Shown here: positions 1 to 5,684 of the stretch, in pieces | How positions within the stretch are numbered: the stretch's first letter is position 1 | Layout: the number at the start of each line of letters is the position of its first letter | Origin: an uncultured Clostridia bacterium | Lineage (GTDB): Bacteria > Bacillota > Clostridia > Christensenellales > Aristaeellaceae | Direction: 5' to 3' | NCBI GenBank assembly: GCA_934615145.1 | Contig: CAKTTM010000129.1 | Coordinates: 1 to 5,684, forward strand | DNA: 5,684 nucleotides | Notes under the pieces: generated by a model | What the model was told of the DNA's origin: nothing | Database searches by the model: none | Seen by the model: only the letters and a program-made list of their open reading frames with translations | Made by a program: the position numbers and the translations under genes

Positions 1-914
1 CAATGCTGGATGAGGATGAGCTGGAGAAAGAGAAGCAGGTCATCATCGAAGAGATTGCCATGGTGGAGGACTCGCCCGAAGAGCTGGTCTACGAGCTGAT
101 CAACGAGGCGATGTTTCGCGATCAATCGCTCGCCATGAGCATCATCGGCACCAGGGAGCGCATCGCTGACTACACCAGGCAGGATCTGCTGGTCTTCCGC
201 CGGAAATACTATAGCCCCAAGAACACCGTGATCTCAGTCGCAGGCGGCGTCAAGCGCCAAGAGCTTGAGACGCTGCTGCTGCGATACTTTGGCGGCTGGC
301 AGGGCGGGGAAGAGGCCCTCTATCCTGTCCAGATCCCAAATCAGCCGCCACAACGCCTGGCCAAGGACAAGAAGTCAGAGCAGATGCATGTCTGCCTGGG
401 CTTCACCGGCATCAAGCAGGGTCACCGCGATCGGCAGGCCATGAAGCTGCTGGCCACCATACTGGGCGGCGGGGTATCCTCGCGTCTGTTCCAGCGCGTG
501 CGGGAGGAGCAAGGGCTGGCCTACAGCGTCTACGCGGCGCATACCACCTATCCTGATTGCGGCGAGCTGATGATATACGCGGCCACCACCCCTCAGAATG
601 TGAAGCGGCTGCTGCGTGAACTGCAGAGTGAATGTGACAGGCTGCTGCAGGATGGCGTCACTGAGAAGGAATTGCAGCAGGCCAAGGCGCAGCTGCGCAC
701 CGGCCTGGTACTGGCAGCTGAGAGCGCCTATGTCCGCATGGGCGTGCTGGCCAGCAACCTGCTGATCGCAGGCACCGTAGAGCCGCTGAGCCGCTCGCTG
801 CGCGGCATCGATGTGGTGACGGACAAGCGCCTGCTGCAGCTGGCCAGACGGAGCTTGAGTCAAGACATGAGCCTGGCCATCGTGGGGCCAAAGGCCAGCA
901 GGTACACCGAGTAA
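1..914 (+). CDS. M16-family zinc metallopeptidase (pitrilysin/MPP-like, YmxG/MlpA type), 5'-truncated by window edge
   Basis: C-terminal part of an M16B peptidase; the frame is open at the left edge and ends with TAA at 912-914. Numbering from the first in-window Met (position 3), residues 4-22 form the conserved helix that carries the third zinc ligand in M16 enzymes. By alignment with insulysin E182 and E189, the matching residues are E10 and E17 (IIEE). The HxxEH motif, normally about 75 residues earlier, must lie upstream, so catalytic competence cannot be checked here. Residues 76-82 (SVAGGVK) end the first M16 half. Residues 155-177 carry the second-half signature GGxxSRLFxxxRExxGLxY, including R167 and Y174, which in the family help bind substrate. 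About 303 residues of a usual 410-430 are visible, so roughly the first 110 are missing. No signal peptide can be judged. In Bacillota, YmxG/MlpA-type genes often follow pnp, and YmfF/YmfH-type genes sit near spoIIIE; the sequence resembles YmxG most by eye, but the subfamily is uncertain. Confidence 0.93.
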   Translation, partial: MLDEDELEKEKQVIIEEIAMVEDSPEELVYELINEAMFRDQSLAMSIIGTRERIADYTRQDLLVFRRKYYSPKNTVISVAGGVKRQELETLLLRYFGGWQGGEEALYPVQIPNQPPQRLAKDKKSEQMHVCLGFTGIKQGHRDRQAMKLLATILGGGVSSRLFQRVREEQGLAYSVYAAHTTYPDCGELMIYAATTPQNVKRLLRELQSECDRLLQDGVTEKELQQAKAQLRTGLVLAAESAYVRMGVLASNLLIAGTVEPLSRSLRGIDVVTDKRLLQLARRSLSQDMSLAIVGPKASRYTE

Positions 915-920
915 GACAGC

Positions 921-932
921 CGCAAACTTGCG
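921..932. repeat. Short inverted repeat just downstream of the M16 gene, overlapping the candidate -35
   Basis: CGCAA and TTGCG form a 5+5 dyad separated by two bases. The two-base spacer makes an RNA hairpin poor, so it is not a good terminator. Its overlap with the proposed -35 hexamer at 928-933 would suit a protein-binding operator, but a 12-base dyad can arise by chance in GC-rich DNA. Confidence 0.25.
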
Positions 933-956
933 CCCTGTTCTGCCTTGGGGTACAAT
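928..956 (+). promoter_or_regulatory. Candidate sigma-A promoter for the DUF3298 gene and ftsK
   Basis: The -10 hexamer TACAAT (951-956) matches TATAAT at five of six positions. Exactly 17 bases upstream is TTGCGC (928-933), which matches only the TTG of TTGACA. No TGn extended -10 is present. Initiation about seven bases after the -10 would start the transcript near 963, a few bases before the Shine-Dalgarno at 966-972, giving a very short leader of about 18 bases. It lies in the only gap of this gene run long enough for a promoter. The call is by eye. Confidence 0.42.
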
Positions 957-965
957 ATGGGCAGG

Positions 966-972
966 AAAGGAG
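966..972 (+). promoter_or_regulatory. Ribosome binding site that decides the DUF3298 gene start
   Basis: AAAGGAG lies 8 bases before ATG 981 but only 2 bases before the in-frame ATG at 975. It lies downstream of the in-frame ATG 957 and TTG 945. Spacing therefore favours ATG 981, which also gives a clean signal peptide beginning MRRK. Confidence 0.75.
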
Positions 973-980
973 CAATGAAA

Positions 981-2150
981 ATGCGACGAAAGCTGATACG
1001 GATACTGCTGCTGGCGCTCTGCCTGGGCCTGTTGCCCTTGGCTGGCGCATTGGCTGAGCCCACCGTCAATATTGAGCGGCAAAGCCGCTTTGGCTCCTTT
1101 GTGGATCTGCCCAGCATCAGCGGGATGGATAACCAATTCGTGCAGGACAGCATCAATCGTGCCATCCTGGGCCTTGGCGGCCTTGATCAGTATGTGAGTA
1201 CGCTCAGCGGCTTGACGGATGAGCAGGCCAGTGGGCTGAAGGTAAGGGCCAGCGCCGCATTGCTGCCCGAGACTGATCAGCCAAGGCTGCTTGCTATCAG
1301 CATAGAGGCTGAAGGTCGAATCGGTCCCGGACGGCCGGGCCACCGGGTCACGCCCATGGTCTTTAGTCTGGCCAGCGGCCAGAAGCTGAGCGAATCAGAC
1401 ATATTCACCGACCCCTTTGTCGCGACAGAGGCACTCAACCAATTGATTGAGGAGAAGTTGATGCCCGAGATCAGCAGCTATGGGGACGCATCGGGCCTGC
1501 TGCCCATACCGCTCAATGCTTTCCTGCTGGATGAGGCTGGCATCAGCTTTTACTATGCGCCCGATCAGCTGACACTGCTGTCGGGCAAGAGCGGCGCTGT
1601 CAACTTCCACTATGATGAGATTGCCCCCTGGCTGAAACTGGGTGAGGACGAGGTGCTTGGTCAGATCGCTGTGCCGCAGTTGCTCAGCGCCGGGCCGCCC
1701 ACGGAGGAAAGCATTGCTGAGTATTTGTCCCAGGGCAGGCTGCCCGGCATCCCGGTGCAGCTGGGGGATGAGCTGGGCACAGTGCTTGAGGATTACCCCC
1801 TGCTGATGGACAGCGAAGGCTTTCCCGGCGGCAGCAAATACCTGCTGGAAGATGCGCGCTTTCGCGGCACCGCGCTTATTGAGGAAGCGGGGAACAGCGG
1901 AAAGATTGCCGGCATCCTCAGCCAGCGGGTGAACCTTAGCGGCATCATCACGGGCAAAACACAGCGTGATGAAGTCCTGAGCCTACTGGGTCAACCGGCG
2001 TCCACACTGGCGCTGGATGACAACACCGCGGCCAGCTATGGCCTGCTGGCAGGGCAGATGGACAGCTACGCGCAGGCGGTTCACGCGCTTGAGATGATCT
2101 ACGATCAAGCTGGGCTGCTGCAGGCCGTCTGGCTGCGCACAGAACTTTGA
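981..2150 (+). CDS. Exported protein with DUF3298-like (RsiV/PdaC-type) domain, function unknown
   Basis: 389 residues from ATG 981 (start chosen by the Shine-Dalgarno at 966-972), stop TGA. Residues 1-25 are a signal peptide: basic MRRK, a Leu/Ala-rich core, and a likely cut after ALA before E26. I see no cysteine in the mature chain. Residues 27-70 look like the N-terminal DUF4163-type part of these proteins (short strands, then an 'FVQDSINRAI' helix). Residues 133-142 (GQKLSESDIF), 179-197 (ending in the ISFYYAPDQL stretch) and 209-218 (FHYDEIAPWL) follow the order of the DUF3298 core seen at the C-terminus of anti-sigma factor RsiV and in the deacetylase PdaC. There is no membrane anchor, deacetylase domain or sigma-binding domain here. 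Residues 261-389 hold two 'LG..V....P' segments that resemble DUF4309 or BamE-type folds only loosely. The gene ends 16 bases before ftsK, so the two are probably one transcript. Known DUF3298 domains act outside the membrane in lysozyme sensing or wall modification; a wall-related role here is inference. The family call is by eye. Confidence 0.8.
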   Translation: MRRKLIRILLLALCLGLLPLAGALAEPTVNIERQSRFGSFVDLPSISGMDNQFVQDSINRAILGLGGLDQYVSTLSGLTDEQASGLKVRASAALLPETDQPRLLAISIEAEGRIGPGRPGHRVTPMVFSLASGQKLSESDIFTDPFVATEALNQLIEEKLMPEISSYGDASGLLPIPLNAFLLDEAGISFYYAPDQLTLLSGKSGAVNFHYDEIAPWLKLGEDEVLGQIAVPQLLSAGPPTEESIAEYLSQGRLPGIPVQLGDELGTVLEDYPLLMDSEGFPGGSKYLLEDARFRGTALIEEAGNSGKIAGILSQRVNLSGIITGKTQRDEVLSLLGQPASTLALDDNTAASYGLLAGQMDSYAQAVHALEMIYDQAGLLQAVWLRTEL

Positions 2151-2155
2151 GTAAT

Positions 2156-2165
2156 GGAGTAAGGG
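2156..2165 (+). promoter_or_regulatory. Ribosome binding site for the TTG start of ftsK
   Basis: GGAG (2156-2159) lies 7 bases before TTG 2167, and a second purine stretch AAGGG (2161-2165) sits closer. No ATG or GTG with a usable Shine-Dalgarno lies in frame nearby, and the next in-frame ATG falls inside the first membrane segment. The TTG is therefore the best start. Confidence 0.7.
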
Positions 2166-2166
2166 A

Positions 2167-4989
2167 TTGACGGTAGGCAAGAAAACAGGCAGCAAACAAG
2201 CACTCCGCTCCACCGACAGGGGCGGGGTGGTCTCATTGACAGCAGGCATACTCTGCCTGGCCCTGGGCTTTGGCATGCTGATTGGTATCACGCTGCAGGC
2301 CAACAGCCGTACCATCGTGGCGCTCAAAGATCTGGCGCTGGGGCTGGGCGGCGTGCTCTATCCCTTGATGCCAGTGCTGCTGATTGCCCTGGGCTGGCTA
2401 CTGTGCATGTCGGCCAGGCACTATATTTCATTCCGCGCCTACGCCATCTTTTTCTTTTTTGTGCTCTGTCTTTGTGCCTTCCTGACGCTGATCACCTCCG
2501 TCACAGGCTTTGGCAGCCTGATGGACTACATCAAAAACCTCAATACAAATCTGCTCAAAGTAGCAGAGCCGGACAGCTTTGGTGAGTATCTGGCGCGCCC
2601 CTTCACCAAGTTCAGCAATCGACTAAACCCTTTGCCGGGCGGCGGTGCCTTTGGTATGCTGCTGGCCTTCCCGGTCTGGCGGCTGCTGGGTCAGGTGGGG
2701 GGCTTGATCTTCCTGGCCCTTGCCTTGATAGGTTTGGTGTTCGCCTTCCTACGTCTAAACCCCGCGCGTATCCTGGCCCGCCTGGAGTGCAGGCTGCAAA
2801 AACCAGCCCCAGCTGCCCAAATGCAGCCCGAGGCTGTCCAGCCACAGCCGGAGCCTCAGGGCTATCAGCAGGCGCAGCCCGATACCTATCAGCCTCAGCG
2901 TGAACCCCATTATGTGGATCCCTACCAGCCGCCTGCCTATGCGCCGGCGCCTGCCGCCTATGCTGAACCCAGTCCCGCACAAGAGGGCTTCAGCGCCGCC
3001 AATGAGGATTATTTCGAAGCCTTTGAGCCGGAGCAGCCACCGCAGCGCAGCCCCAGGGCGCCGCGGCGTGAGCCTCCGCCGCAGTCCTCGCAGCCAGTAC
3101 AGCCCCTTGAGGAACGGCCTGCGCCCACGCGGCCTGTCGCCGCCGTCAGCCCAGCGCCAGAGCAGGTCAAGCCGCAGCCGCAGGACACGCTGCCGCCTTG
3201 GGAAGAAGAGGCTGCCGAGCTGGAGACAGCTGTCACCCCAAAGGCGGAACCAAGGCTGCCTGTGTCCCCCAAACGCGAGGAAGCTTTTGTCCAACCGCCT
3301 GAAACAGCGCCCGAACCCGCTATGCCTGAACCTGCCATCCAGCGCCCACAGCGCGAACGTCCTGTGCGTGATGTCGGGGTGGCGCCTGCCGTCAGCCTGA
3401 CGGGAGAGAAGGTGTCCGTGGCGGCGCGCACCAGCCTGGCCCCTGAGAAGAGCCGCCTGGATGGCACGGCACAGACCGGCAAACCACAGAACAAGCAGAT
3501 GAGCCTGCGCATCGGCGACTACGACCGGCCGCCCGCGCGGCTGCTGTCATTGCCGCCAGAAAATACCCAGGTGGATACCACCGAGGAGGATCTGGCCAGG
3601 GCGGATAAACTCATCTCAACGCTGACCAGCTTTAATATCTCTGCTCAGGTGCAGCAGATCGTGCATGGACCTGCCATCACCCGCTTTGCCATACGCCTGG
3701 CCGAAGGCGTCAATGTCAACAAACTGCGCAATGTCATGGACAATATCGCGGTCGAGCTGCTGGCCAAGAGCCCCATCCGGGCGGAGATCCCCATCCCCGG
3801 CACACCCTTGATAGGTATTGAGGTCTCCAACGACAAGACCACCACCGTTTTCCTCAGCGAGGTGCTCAACTCTCCCAAGATGCTAGAGAACCGCTCACCC
3901 ACCGCGGTGGCCCTGGGCAAAGACATCACTGGCGCTTCTGTCATCTGCGAGCTGATGGACATGCCCCATCTGCTGATTGCCGGCGCCACAGGCTCGGGCA
4001 AATCGGTCTGCATCAACAGCATCATCACTAGCCTGCTCTACCGCGCCAGCCCGCAGGAGCTCAAGCTCATCCTGGTGGATCCCAAGTTCGTCGAGCTGCA
4101 GCCTTACAATGATGTGCCCCATCTGCTGCTGCCCGTGGTGGTGGACCCCAAGAAGGCGGTGAAGTGGGTCTGCAATGAGATGGATGAGCGCTACCAGACA
4201 CTGCAAAAGTACGGCGTGCGCAACATTGACGCCTATAATAAGAAGCTGGCCCCCGATGAGGAGCCCATGCCCAAGATCGTTGTCATCATCGACGAGATGT
4301 CGGATCTGATGGTGTCTGCAGGCAAGATCATCGACGAGCATGTCAAGCGCATCACCGCCAAGGCGCGCGCGGCCGGTATCTGCCTGATACTGGCGACCCA
4401 GCGTCCCTCAGTGGATGTCATCACCGGCATCATCAAGGCCAATATCCCAAGCCGCATCGCCTTCCAGGTTTCCTCCCAGATCGACAGCCGCACCATCCTT
4501 GACAACATGGGCGCTGAGAAGCTGCTGGGCTATGGCGACATGCTCTACCTGCCGCGGAACCTGTCCTCACCCAAGCGCGTGCAGGGCTGCTTTATCAGCG
4601 ACAAGGATGTGGGCCAGGTGGCAGACTATGTCAAGTCTCGCAATCAGACGGAGTATAATGTGGACATCATGGAGCATATTGAGCAGGGCGACAAACGGGA
4701 TGGCGCTGGCAGCAGCGCGGCTGACAGCGCGGGGGATGGTGACGCGGATGCCTTTGACGAACTGCTGCCCAAAGCCATCGAGATGGCAGTGGAGGCAGGC
4801 CAGATGTCCATCTCCATGCTGCAGCGCGTGCTGCGCGTGGGCTACGGCCGCGCCGGCCGCCTGATTGACGAGATGGCCAGGCGCAATATCATCAGCGGCA
4901 ATGAGGGCACCAAGCCTCGCAAGACATTGATCACCCGTGAGGAGTACCAGGAGCTGTTTGACGATGACAGCCGGCACTTCGACATATAG
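2167..4989 (+). CDS. ftsK: DNA translocase FtsK/SpoIIIE
   Basis: Complete 940-residue septal DNA pump, a hexameric ATPase that moves chromosomal DNA through the closing septum. Residues 1-19 are a basic cytoplasmic lead. Hydrophobic segments at about 20-43, 56-80, 88-112, 158-175 and 178-197 form the membrane domain; the family usually has four, so one may be re-entrant. Residues 205-445 are a Pro/Gln/Glu-rich linker. The motor follows: alpha subdomain from about 455, Walker A GATGSGKS at 606-613 (K612), Walker B IIDE at 707-710 (D709, E710), then ATQRPSVDVITG from 743 and LLGYGDML at 786-793. An acidic Ser/Ala/Gly linker (841-864) leads to the winged-helix gamma domain (862-935), which reads orienting sequences. 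Its recognition helix has VGYGRAGRLID (891-901) where E. coli has IGYNRAARIIE. The motor looks intact. At 940 residues it is longer than B. subtilis SpoIIIE (787) and shorter than E. coli FtsK (1329), mainly because of the linker. It lies 16 bases after the exported-protein gene. Whether it serves vegetative division, sporulation or both cannot be read from sequence. Confidence 0.97.
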   Translation: MTVGKKTGSKQALRSTDRGGVVSLTAGILCLALGFGMLIGITLQANSRTIVALKDLALGLGGVLYPLMPVLLIALGWLLCMSARHYISFRAYAIFFFFVLCLCAFLTLITSVTGFGSLMDYIKNLNTNLLKVAEPDSFGEYLARPFTKFSNRLNPLPGGGAFGMLLAFPVWRLLGQVGGLIFLALALIGLVFAFLRLNPARILARLECRLQKPAPAAQMQPEAVQPQPEPQGYQQAQPDTYQPQREPHYVDPYQPPAYAPAPAAYAEPSPAQEGFSAANEDYFEAFEPEQPPQRSPRAPRREPPPQSSQPVQPLEERPAPTRPVAAVSPAPEQVKPQPQDTLPPWEEEAAELETAVTPKAEPRLPVSPKREEAFVQPPETAPEPAMPEPAIQRPQRERPVRDVGVAPAVSLTGEKVSVAARTSLAPEKSRLDGTAQTGKPQNKQMSLRIGDYDRPPARLLSLPPENTQVDTTEEDLARADKLISTLTSFNISAQVQQIVHGPAITRFAIRLAEGVNVNKLRNVMDNIAVELLAKSPIRAEIPIPGTPLIGIEVSNDKTTTVFLSEVLNSPKMLENRSPTAVALGKDITGASVICELMDMPHLLIAGATGSGKSVCINSIITSLLYRASPQELKLILVDPKFVELQPYNDVPHLLLPVVVDPKKAVKWVCNEMDERYQTLQKYGVRNIDAYNKKLAPDEEPMPKIVVIIDEMSDLMVSAGKIIDEHVKRITAKARAAGICLILATQRPSVDVITGIIKANIPSRIAFQVSSQIDSRTILDNMGAEKLLGYGDMLYLPRNLSSPKRVQGCFISDKDVGQVADYVKSRNQTEYNVDIMEHIEQGDKRDGAGSSAADSAGDGDADAFDELLPKAIEMAVEAGQMSISMLQRVLRVGYGRAGRLIDEMARRNIISGNEGTKPRKTLITREEYQELFDDDSRHFDI
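2779..3501 (+). other. Low-complexity Pro/Gln/Glu-rich linker of FtsK
   Basis: Encodes FtsK residues 205-445, with almost no predicted globular structure. Residues 212-270 are rich in Q, P, Y and A, with loose repeats such as QPQPEPQGYQ and PAYAPAPAAYAEP. Residues 285-400 are rich in P, E and R. A short acidic stretch with a tryptophan, LPPWEEEAAELE (342-353), stands out. Such linkers are normal for FtsK: they tether the motor to the membrane domain and vary widely in length and sequence. Confidence 0.85.
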
Positions 4990-5006
4990 TCTCAACTGAA
5001 CTCAAT

Positions 5007-5038
5007 CGCAAACGCTCGGGTGGGCCGGTCTTTTTGCG
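5007..5038 (+). terminator. Weak terminator candidate between the convergent genes
   Basis: CGCAAA (5007-5012) pairs perfectly with TTTGCG (5033-5038). Inside, TCGG (5016-5019) can pair with CCGG (5025-5028) with one G-U. A run of five T's (5031-5035) follows the inner stem. The stem is interrupted by mismatches, so this is a poor intrinsic terminator, though it sits 18 bases after the ftsK stop, where one is expected. It could serve either strand. Confidence 0.3.
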
Positions 5039-5151
5039 CCTGCGCGTCGCCTCTCTCACTCAGCGTAGACGCCGTTACGCCTCGTTCTTTCGGCTTAGCG
5101 CAGCCATCAAAAAGCCTCGGCCCATCTGTGCGTTTCCTCTTTCGTTCAGTA

Positions 5152-5684
5152 TCAGAAGGGCAGGATGATCTGCGCGCTGCCCCAGACAGCCAGCACCAGG
5201 CCCAGACAGAGTATCAGCAGCCAGTACCAGCGCCATGCCCTTTGCCTTGCGTCCAGCGTCATGTAGATCGCGGCGTAGGGGATTAGATCGACCGCGTACC
5301 GCGCCCCATACTGAAAGCCGCCAAATGTACGGTGGCTGAGCAGCAGCAAGACATGTACCAGACAGGTCAGCAACACGAGCCCTTTGCCGGGGCTCGATTT
5401 CTTTTTGATCAGGTCTGCAGCTGCCCACATCAGCAAAAGTAGAAGGATGGGGTTGGCCAGCAGCAGAGAGAAGCCAAATGATTTAAGGGTCAGCCCTTTA
5501 TCACCGACATCAAAGGGCAAGCTCCAAAGGAAGGTCACAGCATTGCCAGCGATGTGCTGCAGGGAGAACTGCTTGCCGCCCTGGAAGGAGAACTCAGGCA
5601 GGTGATTGTGGCCAAACTCAAAGGGATCGCCAAAGCGCAGAGCGTTGTACCAGCCATAGGCGGCAGCAACACACAGCCCCAGCC
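5152..5684 (-). CDS. Multi-pass membrane protein, C-terminal part of a probable GT-C type glycosyltransferase
   Basis: Minus-strand frame ending with TGA (5154-5152) and open through the right edge, so the start is outside the window. At least 176 residues are visible. The GTG at 5538 is internal, because coding continues upstream of it with family-like sequence. Numbering from the first full codon (5682), residues 11-30 include the motif NALRFGDPFEFGHNHLPEF. Hydrophobic helices lie at about 70-90, 101-118, 131-142 and 153-175, with KKK at 94-96 between the first two. HRTFGGFQYGARYAVDLIPY (117-136) resembles the 'GG..fG.RY..DllP' loop seen near the end of many large integral-membrane glycosyltransferases and related uncharacterised proteins. 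GT-C enzymes use polyprenyl-phosphate sugars, but their catalytic acidic residue is near the N-terminus, which is not in view, so activity and substrate cannot be judged. The gene is convergent with ftsK, so it is a separate transcription unit. Family call is by motif recall. Confidence 0.72.
   Translation of the reverse strand, partial: LGLCVAAAYGWYNALRFGDPFEFGHNHLPEFSFQGGKQFSLQHIAGNAVTFLWSLPFDVGDKGLTLKSFGFSLLLANPILLLLLMWAAADLIKKKSSPGKGLVLLTCLVHVLLLLSHRTFGGFQYGARYAVDLIPYAAIYMTLDARQRAWRWYWLLILCLGLVLAVWGSAQIILPF

Noticed and set aside
945..977. Alternative upstream starts TTG 945, ATG 957 and ATG 975 for the exported protein
   Set aside because: TTG 945 and ATG 957 lie before the Shine-Dalgarno and overlap the promoter; ATG 975 is only 2 bases from it. 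ATG 981 has 8-base spacing and a clean signal peptide.
1011..1025. Possible lipoprotein cysteine in the signal peptide (LALC)
   Set aside because: The residue before Cys is Leu rather than Gly, Ala or Ser, the Cys lies mid-way through the hydrophobic core, and a good ALA cleavage site follows.
375..1343. Long open frame of 322 codons on the minus strand across the M16 gene and the next gene
   Set aside because: It runs antisense to two well-supported genes, crosses their junction, shows no domain or plausible Shine-Dalgarno, and is rich in Q, H, A and L as expected from antisense reading of GC-rich codons.
2154..2162. Minimal frame ATG-GAG-TAA overlapping the ftsK Shine-Dalgarno
   Set aside because: Start-stop frames of this size occur by chance, and this one has no ribosome binding site of its own; nothing supports a control role.
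2755..3512. Several overlapping open frames on both strands in the middle of ftsK
   Set aside because: They are Arg/Pro/Gly/Ser-rich by-products of the GC-rich Pro/Gln linker and match no family.
5020..5286. Possible small plus-strand gene starting GTG in the convergent gap
   Set aside because: No Shine-Dalgarno, low-complexity Ser/Pro/Gln product, and half of it lies antisense to the membrane protein gene.
1..5684. KOPS (GGGNAGGG) or B. subtilis-type SRS (GAGAAGGG) orienting octamers
   Set aside because: By-eye reading found only near matches with a mismatch, such as the one near 5153-5160; no exact octamer was seen.

Overview
The window looks like chromosomal housekeeping DNA from a fairly GC-rich Gram-positive bacterium. 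An uncultured or little-known member of the Clostridia (Bacillota) is the most likely source. This rests on four things: strong AGGAG-type ribosome binding sites, a TTG start on ftsK, an M16B peptidase of the YmxG/MlpA type near an FtsK/SpoIIIE translocase (both map in the same wider region in many Bacillota), and an RsiV/PdaC-like DUF3298 exported protein, a domain common in Firmicutes. The assignment is inference, because no rRNA or marker gene set is present.

Layout. Positions 1-914 (+) hold the C-terminal three quarters of an M16-family zinc metallopeptidase whose start lies left of the window. A 66-base gap follows, with a candidate sigma-A promoter, a small dyad and a good Shine-Dalgarno. 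Positions 981-2150 (+) encode a secreted protein with a clear signal peptide and a DUF3298-like core. After only 16 bases, 2167-4989 (+) encodes a complete 940-residue FtsK/SpoIIIE DNA translocase with membrane domain, long Pro/Gln/Glu-rich linker, RecA-like motor and winged-helix gamma domain. The convergent gap 4990-5151 holds a weak terminator candidate and nothing else I can support. On the minus strand, 5684-5152 is the C-terminal part of a multi-pass membrane protein resembling GT-C glycosyltransferases. It stays open through the right edge, so its start is outside the window.

The DUF3298 gene and ftsK are probably co-transcribed from the promoter near 928-956, possibly with read-through from the M16 gene. 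FtsK/SpoIIIE pumps DNA at the septum. The roles of the M16 peptidase and the exported DUF3298 protein are not established by the sequence; an envelope or cell-surface link is plausible but inferred. I saw no mobile element, CRISPR array, tRNA, rRNA, riboswitch or clearly new system. The points most worth a second look are the exported protein next to ftsK, its unexplained C-terminal repeat, and changes in the DNA-reading helix of the FtsK gamma domain.
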